Part shown: piece after piece, positions 35,074-44,482 of the stretch | Layout of the letters: each line of letters opens with the position of its first letter | Numbering within the stretch: position 1 is the stretch's first letter | Assembly (NCBI GenBank): GCA_017651565.1 | Contig: JAGCCQ010000007.1 | Span: forward strand, 1 to 64,000 | DNA from: Bacilli bacterium | Lineage (GTDB): Bacteria; Bacillota_I; Bacilli_A; RFN20; CAG-826 | Length of the DNA: 64,000 nucleotides | Reading direction: 5' to 3' | The notes under the pieces: model-generated | What the model was told of the DNA's origin: nothing | The model's database searches: none | The model's input: only the letters and a program-made list of their open reading frames with translations | Translations under genes and position numbers: made by a program

Positions 35074-37323
35074 ATGTTATATTTGATTAGCGCACTCGTT
35101 GGAGTTTTAGTTACTGGGATATTTCATCTTCTAAAAAGATTTAAAGGTTATTCAACTGATAAATTCGAAAAGATTATTTCATTATGCTTTGCTTTAATCT
35201 TTGCAGTTAGATTCTTTGTTTTCAGAAATTTACAGACTTACGAAGAGTATTATGTTGTTTTTGAATCATTCGGCGGATATCAAAACGGCTTCTTGAATTT
35301 TATAGGAAATATATGTGGATGGTTTGAAATAACAGCTGCTATTTTCATCTTTTTAAGACCTTTCTTTCAATTCAAAACTAGCATATGGTACGTCAAGTAC
35401 TTCTCAATAACAGTTTATCTTGTTTGTTTCATAGGATTATTACCTATGGTTTCGATGATTCAAGGTACTTACGATATTACATTTGTTAGTGTGATGGTAG
35501 CTGTTGAAGTAGGCGCTGGATTAGCGATAAGTATTTATTATCATTTAAAAGACTTACATCACCATATAAGTAAACATTCTTATTTAGAAGTAGGTCTTGC
35601 AGCAACATTTTTTAATTTAGCGACAATGCCTATCTATATTCCATATTTCCTATTTGGATTAGGAGATAAGACACATCAACCAATTGATTTTTCTATTTAT
35701 CATAGAGTGTATATTTACCTTCTCATAATATTAATACCTGTTTTACTATATTTCTCTTTGAGAAATGCTCATCAATATAAAATAAGATATTTCTTACTAG
35801 TTATATCGTTAGGTACTTGCATAGGCTTTTTTGGAAAATATGATTGGACTGATTTGGTCCAACCATGGAATTGGCCGTTACATTTATGTAATACTGCAAT
35901 GATTTTGATGGTGGTAGTTTTGATTTTTATGCCTAAAAGATTGTTCTACTTTACATACTTTATTAATGTTTTTGGCGCAGCGCTAGCAATTTTAATGCCT
36001 AACTATGATGCATTAGAAGCAAGAGGACTATTATGCATTTTTAATCCTACGGTAGTGCATTTCTGGTTTAATCATATGATTGCTTTTTGGATGCCTTTGT
36101 TATGTGTTGCTCTAAAACTCTATGAAAGACCTAAACTTAAACAATATGGTTATTCAATTATTGGCTTTGCCGGATATTTCTTATTGGCTTTTGTTCTCAA
36201 TACAATCTTTACCGGATTCAAAGGTACTGTTGTTCACTATTTTGGTAGAGATTTTACTATTTGCGATACAAACTTTTTCTTTATAAATGATACTTTTATC
36301 GCTAAAAAGTTGGGTAATTGGGCAGAGAAAATATTCGCATTAGACTTTGTCATACCTATAAATGGTAGGGATTTTACTATCCATCCAATATATCAGTTAA
36401 TTTTCTTTGGAACGTATATACTTATTGGCTTTGGAGTGTGGTTCATATATCAATTATTCTTTGATATAGCAGATTCGCATTACGACCTACACATCAAACT
36501 TAAAGGTATTAGATTAGACAAGATCGCATTACAAGGTAGTTTACAAGGAAGGAGCTTAGATGAGCCTATGGATAAAGATTCAGTTAACCAATTAAAGTTA
36601 GAACATTTCTCAAAAAGATATAGCACCAATAAGTACTATGCTGTTAAAGACGCTAATTTAGAAGTAAACTGCGGAGAAGTATTTGGTTTTTTAGGCCCTA
36701 ATGGTGCAGGTAAATCAACTATTATTAAGTCAATTGTAGGTATTCAACCTATTACAGAAGGCAAAATTACGATCTGTGGCTATGATATTAAAGTTCAACC
36801 AGTTCAAGCAAAAAGCAGAATAGGGTTTGTCCCAGATCACTATGCTCTTTATGAAAAACTTACTGGTAGAGAGTATTTAAACTATATTGCTGATATTTAT
36901 GACGTATCTCAAGAAGATAGAGATGCACGTCTTTCTGAATATATAAAGATCTTCGAATTAGAAGCATCTATTGATAACAAAATTAAGACTTATTCCCATG
37001 GTATGAAGCAAAAAATTACCTTAATTTCTGCTTTAGTCCATGACCCTAAGTTATTAATTCTTGATGAACCTTTAACTGGATTAGACCCTACATCTATTTA
37101 TCAAGTTAAAGAACAAATGAAGAGACACGCTAGAAAAGGAAACATAGTTTTCTTCTCTTCACACTTAATTGATATTGTTGAAAAGTTATGTGACAGAATC
37201 GCAATTATTAAAAAAGGTCACATTAAATGTATTACTACTGTAGATGAAATCGAAAAGACAGGCATGTCATTAGAAGATTTCTACATGTCAATCATTAACC
37301 AAGATGAGGATAAGAATGAATAA
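35074..37323 (+). CDS. YwaF/TMEM164-like membrane domain fused to an ABC ATPase
   Basis: 749 aa. Residues 1-480 form a multi-helix membrane domain; residues about 270-310 have WNWPLHLCNTAMILMVVVL and 325-350 FNPTVVHFWFNHMIAF, the conserved His-rich patterns of the YwaF (TIGR02206/TMEM164) family. From about 510 a complete ABC ATPase follows: FLGPNGAGKST (Walker A), YSHGMKQKITLISALV (signature, with SHGMKQK as in CcmA/NatA types), LILDEPLTGLD (Walker B), FFSSHLIDIVE. The two domains are normally separate proteins. It overlaps the permease gene (37316), so it is the energising unit of the ABC system encoded here. There is no ribosome site; TATAAG lies five bases before ATG. Confidence 0.85.
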   Translation: MLYLISALVGVLVTGIFHLLKRFKGYSTDKFEKIISLCFALIFAVRFFVFRNLQTYEEYYVVFESFGGYQNGFLNFIGNICGWFEITAAIFIFLRPFFQFKTSIWYVKYFSITVYLVCFIGLLPMVSMIQGTYDITFVSVMVAVEVGAGLAISIYYHLKDLHHHISKHSYLEVGLAATFFNLATMPIYIPYFLFGLGDKTHQPIDFSIYHRVYIYLLIILIPVLLYFSLRNAHQYKIRYFLLVISLGTCIGFFGKYDWTDLVQPWNWPLHLCNTAMILMVVVLIFMPKRLFYFTYFINVFGAALAILMPNYDALEARGLLCIFNPTVVHFWFNHMIAFWMPLLCVALKLYERPKLKQYGYSIIGFAGYFLLAFVLNTIFTGFKGTVVHYFGRDFTICDTNFFFINDTFIAKKLGNWAEKIFALDFVIPINGRDFTIHPIYQLIFFGTYILIGFGVWFIYQLFFDIADSHYDLHIKLKGIRLDKIALQGSLQGRSLDEPMDKDSVNQLKLEHFSKRYSTNKYYAVKDANLEVNCGEVFGFLGPNGAGKSTIIKSIVGIQPITEGKITICGYDIKVQPVQAKSRIGFVPDHYALYEKLTGREYLNYIADIYDVSQEDRDARLSEYIKIFELEASIDNKIKTYSHGMKQKITLISALVHDPKLLILDEPLTGLDPTSIYQVKEQMKRHARKGNIVFFSSHLIDIVEKLCDRIAIIKKGHIKCITTVDEIEKTGMSLEDFYMSIINQDEDKNE

Positions 37324-39019
37324 AATTAAATCAATTTGGAGAAAAATGAAGCCACTTGTCCTCTTCCAATTGAGTGACAAGCTTGATTTTCTATGGATGA
37401 AGTCTAAAAAGGACGCTATCCGTAAAGTTGTTTTTAGTGTTCTTAAATTTGCTGTAATCGTTGGCGCTATTTCTCTAATCCTATGGTTATTCAGTTTCTT
37501 AGGAATTATTAACTCATCAGAAATGGTGGACTTATATGTATTGTTCTTCACTTTGATAATGGGAATATTGCTGATTAGTGATACCCATCATCTCATGAAG
37601 TCTCTATACTATGCTGAAGATAACAAACTTTTAGTAACGTTTCCTGTTACTTCCACAATGTTATTCTTCTCGAAGATTTTAGACTTCTTCATATTTGACT
37701 TTATTAAAAATTTAGGATTATTGATACCTGTATCGTTTGGTTTTGCTATAGGTGGAATCATACTTTGTCAAATACAGGTAGTGACTTTGTTCTGGCTTTT
37801 GATACCTTTGATTATAGCTAGTGCAATTATTGTTTTGGTCGCAAGCTTGCTATCTGTTCCTTACTTATTTATTTATAGATTATTCAAACTAGCACCTGTA
37901 TTAGAGTTAATTTCTCTTTTAATCGTTACTACATTAATCATTATCGGAGTTGTTAACGTCATTAACTTAATTCCTGATGATATTGATTTAATCATGCAGT
38001 GGCCAGCGATGAGAAATACTGCTCAGAACTTTATTTCTGATTTATGCGAAAAGGTTTTACCATTTACATTCGTTGTTAGGATGATGTTTGGCAAACATGG
38101 TGCAGGCTATCTTGGCTATAGATTGCTTGGTTCGTGCTTTGTAGATTTCGCATTATTAATAGGTGCATTCGCTGCTTTATTATTGATCTGTTATCTTGCA
38201 ATTAAACCATTCTTCTTCTACATGATGACTAAATCGTTTGAGTTCGAAAAGAATGTTATTGATGAACCAAAACCTAACAAAAAGCGCGAGAAGTATCTAA
38301 CGTTCATCAATAAAGAACTCATTTTAAATATACGTGATATTGATATTTCTGGATCATTCTTACTCATTTACATACTTGCTCCAATTTTGTTGTACTTCAT
38401 CAACAACGTTTATGCAGCAATCGCTACTAACTTAGATGGTGAAATGATGATTTTCGGCTTTAATATGCTACTTATGTTGCTACCATACTTAGCAAGCAAT
38501 AGTGTTATAGCGACAATTTATTCTAGAGAAGGTAGAGCAGCATACATGAAGAAGACTAAGCCAATTAGTTTAATCTTTCCATTATCGAGTAAGGTATTAG
38601 TTTACGTAATCTGTTCTTTAGTTTCGATTATTGCTTGTGGATTTGTATTTGGCACGTATGCAGCAAAAACTAACTTAGAGGTTGCGTGTACTGTTTTATT
38701 AACTATTTCAGTTTATTTAATGACGCTTGGACATATGTTCTATAGTGCGACCTTAGATATCATGAATCCTCAAAATGAAAGCTATGCAACTACTGGCAGT
38801 AGTGAAAATAACCAAAATGAAAACAGATCTACTATTGTTGCATTTGTTGGTTCATTGATTTTTGCGTTCCTTGGATATTTATTTATGGTCGAATGCCATA
38901 GAGAAGATGGCTTCTACTTGATAGCGTATATTAAATTACTTGCTATAGCTTTAGTAGTGGCAGGAAGTAGCTTCTACTTATTTGTTATGAAGATAAGGGC
39001 ATATTATTACGAGAAATAG
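37316..39019 (+). CDS. ABC-type export permease, large multi-helix (putative ABC exporter)
   Basis: 567 aa with about 12-14 hydrophobic segments, no signal peptide and no ATPase motif. It resembles the large permeases of the putative ABC-exporter family that work with NatA-type ATPases: a long cytoplasmic N-terminus (KLDFLWMKSKKDAIRK), DTHHLMKSLYYAEDNKLLVT as the conserved loop after helix 2, and a late region YSREGRAAYMKKTKPISLIF. The ATG overlaps the end of the ATPase-fusion gene by eight bases. Substrate unknown; the next two genes encode secreted Ig-like proteins that may be substrates or partners. Confidence 0.75.
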   Translation: MNKIKSIWRKMKPLVLFQLSDKLDFLWMKSKKDAIRKVVFSVLKFAVIVGAISLILWLFSFLGIINSSEMVDLYVLFFTLIMGILLISDTHHLMKSLYYAEDNKLLVTFPVTSTMLFFSKILDFFIFDFIKNLGLLIPVSFGFAIGGIILCQIQVVTLFWLLIPLIIASAIIVLVASLLSVPYLFIYRLFKLAPVLELISLLIVTTLIIIGVVNVINLIPDDIDLIMQWPAMRNTAQNFISDLCEKVLPFTFVVRMMFGKHGAGYLGYRLLGSCFVDFALLIGAFAALLLICYLAIKPFFFYMMTKSFEFEKNVIDEPKPNKKREKYLTFINKELILNIRDIDISGSFLLIYILAPILLYFINNVYAAIATNLDGEMMIFGFNMLLMLLPYLASNSVIATIYSREGRAAYMKKTKPISLIFPLSSKVLVYVICSLVSIIACGFVFGTYAAKTNLEVACTVLLTISVYLMTLGHMFYSATLDIMNPQNESYATTGSSENNQNENRSTIVAFVGSLIFAFLGYLFMVECHREDGFYLIAYIKLLAIALVVAGSSFYLFVMKIRAYYYEK

Positions 39020-39022
39020 ATT

Positions 39023-39469
39023 ATGAAAAAGAGCACAATATTTTTACTCATCTTAGTTTATATAGTTTCCTTCATCATAGTAGGTCTTTTCGGCATTCAA
39101 ACTAGAGCGTATGACGCGATTATTGATGTTGAAAGCATTTCTTTAAAAGCAGTTGAAGGAACTGGAGTTACTGGAGAGTACGACGCAAAGAAAAAATTAT
39201 ATAAGTTTAGAACATATTATGAGGACAATTTAATTGTTCAACTAAAGGCAGAGGTTTTACCTGCTAATACAACTTATAAAGCAGTTAAAGTCGTTGCCGA
39301 TACTGAGTTAGCTACATTCGAAGTTGTAGAGGATGTATTTATAAACATTACAGTAAAAGGAGAAGGATCGGGTGTAGTAGATTTTAGTGTTGCATCAACA
39401 GATGGAAAAGATTTAACAGTACACGCAAAATTACTAATTTTTATGGAGGACACATATGAAAACGATTAA
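39023..39469 (+). CDS. Membrane-anchored extracellular protein, Ig-like
   Basis: 148 aa. One N-terminal hydrophobic helix (about 5-26) with no lipobox or clear cleavage site, then a strand-rich outside domain (IIDVESISLKAVEGT, FINITVKGEGSGVVDFSVAS) that resembles bacterial Ig-like (Big_2-type) folds. It starts four bases after the permease stop and overlaps the next gene by 14 bases, so it is in the same operon. Function unknown; possibly an accessory of the export complex. Confidence 0.6.
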   Translation: MKKSTIFLLILVYIVSFIIVGLFGIQTRAYDAIIDVESISLKAVEGTGVTGEYDAKKKLYKFRTYYEDNLIVQLKAEVLPANTTYKAVKVVADTELATFEVVEDVFINITVKGEGSGVVDFSVASTDGKDLTVHAKLLIFMEDTYEND

Positions 39470-41942
39470 GAAATTTGTAACAGGAATTAGTTTAGCTTTA
39501 TCTGCAGGAGTGGTAATTGGTTGTTCACCAGCAGGCAATCCACCAGAAGCTCCACTTGTTTTCGACAAACTAAACATTGAAAAGGATAGTATTTCTTTAG
39601 GCATTGGTGAAGAAAAGACTTTAAACGTAGAAGTTAATGCAAATAAAGAGACTTATGATGAGAAAATTGTTTGGACTTCATCTGACGAAAAGATTGTTAC
39701 TGTTAGTCAAGACGGAACAGTTAAGGGTGTTAGTGCTGGTAGTGCAGTGGTTACTGCTAAGATTGGTACTTTAACAGATACTATAGCCGTTACAGTAACT
39801 GAAGATGAACCTACTTATACGTTCATGGGTCTAACAAAAAAGAAAAGTTTTGTTACTTCGAAAACAAATAAAGGTGAGCAAACAAATAAGGAAGAAGAGT
39901 TCAAAGAATTAAACAAGCCTTACATTGTTGGAACAGAAAACCCATTCATTGTCTTACCAAACTTAACTATTGTTGATGATGATTTTGATGATTATGATAA
40001 CGAAACAGAGTCCATCAAAAAGTGGAATCAAGACTTCAAATATACAGTCTCTAAAATCGTTGACGGAAATAAGAGCACTGCTCCAACATCGGACTACTCA
40101 ATTATCAGTAACAGAGAAGGCAAAATTAAATTCGCTGAATCCGCAATTGGAAATAGTTACGAGATTAAAGTTACTGCTGGTGGATTATCTCCAACAGTAG
40201 AGGGTAGAGCATCCGCTTCTGTTTCATATGAAGTAAGCGTTGTTAAAGGTTATAACGTTTATACTGCAAAAGAATTAGGTTACATCGACCAACGTCATGG
40301 TGATGGTCCTGACGCACAAGATTGGAAAACAGGTGACGTTGCGGGATTCCGTCCTATGTGGGATCCATTTAAACAAGCAAATGGATTACGTACAGATTAC
40401 AATCCGGATTGTTTAATTCTTCAGGACAACATTAAAGTCACTAAAGATGATATCCCTTCAACATTCTTTTATACTGCTGAAGAATTAAAGAACGCAAACG
40501 ATGCTAAAGCTATTGGAAGTATGAAGGATTCATGTGAGTTGTATCTTTACATGGGTTTAGATCAAAATTCAGCTAACCAATTTGACTACAACATGGAAAA
40601 GACTTTAAAACTTTATGGTAACTACTTCACAATCGACTTCTCAGCGTTTCCATTGGTTAAACGTGCATGGGGTGAAAAGACAGAAGAAGGCAAAGTTGTT
40701 AGCCACGCTACAGCATTTAGATGCCAATATGGTTCTTTAGACTTTTCAGATATTAAATTATTAGGTAACTCAAAACGTGCTATTACTGAAGAAGATACAG
40801 TTAACGCTGGTGGCTTAATTATGTTTAAAGTCACTCATTGTTCTAAGACTGTTGCTACAAATAACGTTATCTCAAGACAATGTTTCATCACATACATGGG
40901 TGAAGAACCAAGTGAATCAAATCCAAATATCTTAGAATTCAATATTAAGAACTGTAAGTCTTATGACTCATACAACTGCCACCTATATAACTATTGTGGT
41001 GTTGTTAATGTAGAAAATTCTGACTTTGGTATGTGTGGTGGGCCAGTCTTAATTGCTGACCACGGCAGATTCGCTGATGCCGATGGAGCTGAAGTACTCG
41101 ATGTTAATAATTTAGTTTATAAAGTAAATGGTTATGCTCCAACTTCTGTATTTAAGAATTGTACATTCAATAACTATGTTGCAGGTAGTGAAGCATGGTT
41201 TACACAAATGGGTGCTTCAGGTCTAGTTCCTGATATCAAAGCATTAAGTGATTTATATTATCCATACGGTATGACATTTGCTGTTGATCAAAATCATAGA
41301 CCTCTTATTGTCTCTACTGCATCAAGCGATACTATCTCAATGTTTAACTTTATCGCTTTAAACAAAGTATCTGGTGAAAGCTTATCAGCTGTTCAATCCC
41401 CTGCTTGTGGTAGTATCAGATTTATCAATACTGAAAAAGACACTGATAACACTTATAACTACGCCGCTCCTAATAAAGAAGCAGTTGATGGAGCAAAAGA
41501 AATTATGGATGCTTTAGTTGCTGCTCAAGCACTTCCTGTAGATCAACAAGCTAGTGCAGTTCCTGGATTAATCGCGTTAGCAGATAAATATGGTGTTGCT
41601 TATTCACAAGATTGTAGCGATTTAGTTGCTAACTTAACTACTTATTGCCAACAAGTAGGTGCTAGAGAATTAACTACACATGCTTCGTTAAGAGGCGCTA
41701 ATGCTGCTGGTGGTCCAGTTATGCAAAATGGTGATGCTTTTGTTTGTTACAACCAAAGAACAAGCGATAAAACAAATACTTACTTCTTGCAAGACATTAG
41801 TAATGCTGTGACTTGGCAAACAAGTTCACCAAATATTGATCCTATTGGTTTAAATCATAAGTTTGTAACAAATAGAAGTGCTGAAACAGCTCTTTACTAC
41901 AAAGGTATGATGCTTGTTATTGGATTAAATTATTTAAACTAA
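39456..41942 (+). CDS. Surface lipoprotein with Big_2 domain and beta-helix-like region
   Basis: 828 aa. The N-terminus has a lipobox-like VVIGC (Cys about 23), so it is attached to the outer face of the membrane. Residues about 40-115 are a Big_2 domain: IVWTSSDEKIVTVSQDGTVK and GVSAGSAVVTAKIGTLTDTI. The middle contains a right-handed beta-helix-like series (KLYGNYFTIDFSAFPLVKRA, FNIKNCKSYDSYNCHLYNY, FKNCTFNNYVAGSEAW) as in polysaccharide-binding or adhesin proteins. It is the last gene of the ABC operon, before a strong terminator. It might be an adhesin or substrate of the ABC system; the substrate is not known. Confidence 0.7.
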   Translation: MKTIKKFVTGISLALSAGVVIGCSPAGNPPEAPLVFDKLNIEKDSISLGIGEEKTLNVEVNANKETYDEKIVWTSSDEKIVTVSQDGTVKGVSAGSAVVTAKIGTLTDTIAVTVTEDEPTYTFMGLTKKKSFVTSKTNKGEQTNKEEEFKELNKPYIVGTENPFIVLPNLTIVDDDFDDYDNETESIKKWNQDFKYTVSKIVDGNKSTAPTSDYSIISNREGKIKFAESAIGNSYEIKVTAGGLSPTVEGRASASVSYEVSVVKGYNVYTAKELGYIDQRHGDGPDAQDWKTGDVAGFRPMWDPFKQANGLRTDYNPDCLILQDNIKVTKDDIPSTFFYTAEELKNANDAKAIGSMKDSCELYLYMGLDQNSANQFDYNMEKTLKLYGNYFTIDFSAFPLVKRAWGEKTEEGKVVSHATAFRCQYGSLDFSDIKLLGNSKRAITEEDTVNAGGLIMFKVTHCSKTVATNNVISRQCFITYMGEEPSESNPNILEFNIKNCKSYDSYNCHLYNYCGVVNVENSDFGMCGGPVLIADHGRFADADGAEVLDVNNLVYKVNGYAPTSVFKNCTFNNYVAGSEAWFTQMGASGLVPDIKALSDLYYPYGMTFAVDQNHRPLIVSTASSDTISMFNFIALNKVSGESLSAVQSPACGSIRFINTEKDTDNTYNYAAPNKEAVDGAKEIMDALVAAQALPVDQQASAVPGLIALADKYGVAYSQDCSDLVANLTTYCQQVGARELTTHASLRGANAAGGPVMQNGDAFVCYNQRTSDKTNTYFLQDISNAVTWQTSSPNIDPIGLNHKFVTNRSAETALYYKGMMLVIGLNYLN

Positions 41943-41973
41943 TATAACAATTCGTTAGATTATCAATTGAAAC

Positions 41974-42000
41974 AAGGAGAATTCGTTCTCCTTTTTCTTT
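41974..42000 (+). terminator. Intrinsic terminator with TTCG loop
   Basis: AAGGAGAA and TTCTCCTT arms with a TTCG loop and T-rich tail. The tail overlaps a possible -35 region of the following gene. Confidence 0.88.
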
Positions 42001-42026
42001 TAGGCATATACACATATAATAGTTGT

Positions 42027-44387
42027 ATGATTTCTCTTAAAAGAATAGTCAAGATTTATAAACAAGGTGCAATTGAAAGCAAGGCTCTTGATGGCCTTTC
42101 TTTAGATTTGCCAAATAAAGGCTTAGTTGCTGTTTTTGGCGCATCTGGTTGCGGTAAGTCAACAATGTTGAACATTATTGGTGGTCTAGATTCATTTGAT
42201 TCTGGAGAGTTTATTTTTGAAGGAAAGAATGTCAATGATTTCTCTAAAGGAGAATGGGACTCCTATAGAAACCAACATGTAGGCTTTGTTTTCCAAAATT
42301 ATTACTTGATGCCTCATTTAAATGTTAGAGATAACATCGCAATAGCTTTACAAATGAGCCATCAAGACGAAAAATTGAACGAAAGAGTTGAAGATGTATT
42401 GAAAGAAGTGGATTTAGAAGGATTTAAAAAGAGACTTCCAAAGACACTTTCTGGTGGTCAACAACAAAGGGTTGCAATCGCTAGGGCGATAGTAACAAAT
42501 CCTACAATTCTTTTAGCGGATGAACCTACTGGTGCGTTGGATGCTAAAAACTCTGTTTCTATCATGAAACTTCTTAAGAAGATTAGTAAAGATAGACTAG
42601 TTTTGTTAGTCACTCATGATGAAAAATTAGCGCATGAATATGCAGATAGAATTGTTGAAATTTCCTATGGAAAAATCATCAGTGATAGTCAAAAAGAGGC
42701 AGTAACTGAGGAACAAAAAGAAGTTAACTTAAAGAAGACTAGATTACCTATTTTAACTTCACTTAAATGGGCACTTGGTAACTTATGGAAAAAGAAGAGT
42801 AGAACTATCCCTCTTATTATTGCAGGTGGCATTGGATTCCTTTCAGTAAGCATCGTTATGTCCATTACTACTCAAGTTAACAACTTCTCAGTTGAAGCAA
42901 CTGCAAATTCACTTACAAAATACCCAGTATCAGTTAACTGTTATGCGAAAAATAGTTCTGAAGGACATACACAAGTACTTAAGCAGTTCCCTGAAGAACA
43001 AAATATCATTATTGAAAAGATTAACTTAGTCGATAGAGACCATGTTCCACATATGCAAGAAAAATTCATTGAGTACATGGAGGCTATGCCTGAGGAATAC
43101 TATTCAGGCAAATACAGTAATTCTAGAATCTATTTCAATATGCTTACTATGGTTGGTGAAGGTGAGTATAGAGCGCTTACTTCACCTGGATATTACTCTA
43201 AATTGCCTGACGATGATGATTTTATTCAAACTCAATATGACAAACTCTATGGTGAATTCCCTAAAAATAAATACGAAATGATGCTTTGCATCGATACTTA
43301 TAACCGTGTTGATGTTGATGACTTATACGCAATTGGTTTTGATACTAGTGCAGATAAGATTAGTTTTGATGATGTAATTGGGAAAGAATACCATTATATT
43401 CCTAACGATAATTATTACGTTGAAGTACCTGAAAATAGCGAAACAGGTGCGAAACTTAGCTACAAGAGGCCACAAAGAACAGCGTATAAAGATCTTTATG
43501 AAGCGAATACAGAAGTTACTCTTAAAATCTCGGGAATTGTTCGTCAAAAATCAGTAGACTCATCTATTTTTAGCACGCCTCTATTGTATAGAGATGCATT
43601 AGGTAAAGATATTATAAATGAATGTAAAAATAGCAAAATTGTGAAGAAACAAATTGAATACAAGGATGCAGGACCTGATGGTGGACCAATCAATGTTTTA
43701 ACTGGTTTGCCTTTTACAGAAAAAGACAATGGAACATATATTTATACACCACAATATCAATATGAATCTAACTTACTTAATTTTGGCAACGAAGATTATA
43801 TTTTGTCTCTTTATTACTGCACATCCACGTTTGAAGATAGATTAAAAATTGCAGAATATTTTAATGCTTTTGAACAAGACGAAGATTCTGATTATGTATT
43901 TAAAATTAGAGACTATTTAGAGTATGTTTCTACTTCGTTAAGTACGTTAATTACTACATTCTCTACAATACTTTTAGTGTTCTCTCTTACAGCTGTTGTA
44001 GTATCTATGATACTCACTATGGTATTAACGTATATTACAATTATTGAAAGGTATAAAGAAATTGGACTACTTAGAAGTTTAGGCGCAAGACGGATAGATA
44101 TTTTAATAATGTTTTTAACTGAAAGCTTCTGGATAGGTCTATTAGCAGGTATTGTTTCAATTGTTTCAGCAATATTTGTTTCGCCTGCTTTAGGTGGTGC
44201 GATTGTTAATTTGGTGAGAATGTATGATACAGAAATGTTAAATACGGTACCATTAGACCTAGGTAGTTTAGTTGGCTGGGTTATCCCTGTAATCATTGGT
44301 GGCGCAATAATTTCTAGCATTATAGCTAGCCTTATTCCAGCGATGATTGGCGCAAATAAAAAACCAGCAGAAGTATTAAAAGAGTAA
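42027..44387 (+). CDS. MacB/FtsX-like ABC transporter, ATPase fused to permease
   Basis: 786 aa. The first 230 residues are an ATPase of the LolD/MacB class: GASGCGKSTMLNIIGGLDSF (Walker A), FVFQNYYLMPHLNVRDNI (Q-loop), LSGGQQQRVAIARAIVTNP (signature), LLADEPTGALD, LLVTHDEKLA. A helix near 265-290, a large outside domain of about 330 residues, and a three-helix FtsX permease (ITIIERYKEIGLLRSLGARR) follow. Such one-chain proteins export peptides or extract lipoproteins or antimicrobials. ATG 42027 is used because TATAAT stands six bases before it with no ribosome site, a leaderless start; a longer reading from 41967 would begin inside the terminator. Confidence 0.88.
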   Translation: MISLKRIVKIYKQGAIESKALDGLSLDLPNKGLVAVFGASGCGKSTMLNIIGGLDSFDSGEFIFEGKNVNDFSKGEWDSYRNQHVGFVFQNYYLMPHLNVRDNIAIALQMSHQDEKLNERVEDVLKEVDLEGFKKRLPKTLSGGQQQRVAIARAIVTNPTILLADEPTGALDAKNSVSIMKLLKKISKDRLVLLVTHDEKLAHEYADRIVEISYGKIISDSQKEAVTEEQKEVNLKKTRLPILTSLKWALGNLWKKKSRTIPLIIAGGIGFLSVSIVMSITTQVNNFSVEATANSLTKYPVSVNCYAKNSSEGHTQVLKQFPEEQNIIIEKINLVDRDHVPHMQEKFIEYMEAMPEEYYSGKYSNSRIYFNMLTMVGEGEYRALTSPGYYSKLPDDDDFIQTQYDKLYGEFPKNKYEMMLCIDTYNRVDVDDLYAIGFDTSADKISFDDVIGKEYHYIPNDNYYVEVPENSETGAKLSYKRPQRTAYKDLYEANTEVTLKISGIVRQKSVDSSIFSTPLLYRDALGKDIINECKNSKIVKKQIEYKDAGPDGGPINVLTGLPFTEKDNGTYIYTPQYQYESNLLNFGNEDYILSLYYCTSTFEDRLKIAEYFNAFEQDEDSDYVFKIRDYLEYVSTSLSTLITTFSTILLVFSLTAVVVSMILTMVLTYITIIERYKEIGLLRSLGARRIDILIMFLTESFWIGLLAGIVSIVSAIFVSPALGGAIVNLVRMYDTEMLNTVPLDLGSLVGWVIPVIIGGAIISSIIASLIPAMIGANKKPAEVLKE

Positions 44388-44420
44388 TAAATTTCTTATA
44401 AAAAAATAAAAGCGTTTCTT

Positions 44421-44449
44421 TTGATTTTAAAAAACGTAACCCCTATAAT
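44421..44449 (+). promoter_or_regulatory. Promoter of the 432-aa unknown gene
   Basis: TTGATT (44421-44426), 17-base spacer, TATAAT (44444-44449). Confidence 0.8.
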
Positions 44450-44482
44450 CGATACCAAAGTAATTTAAAAGGGGAAAATTTT

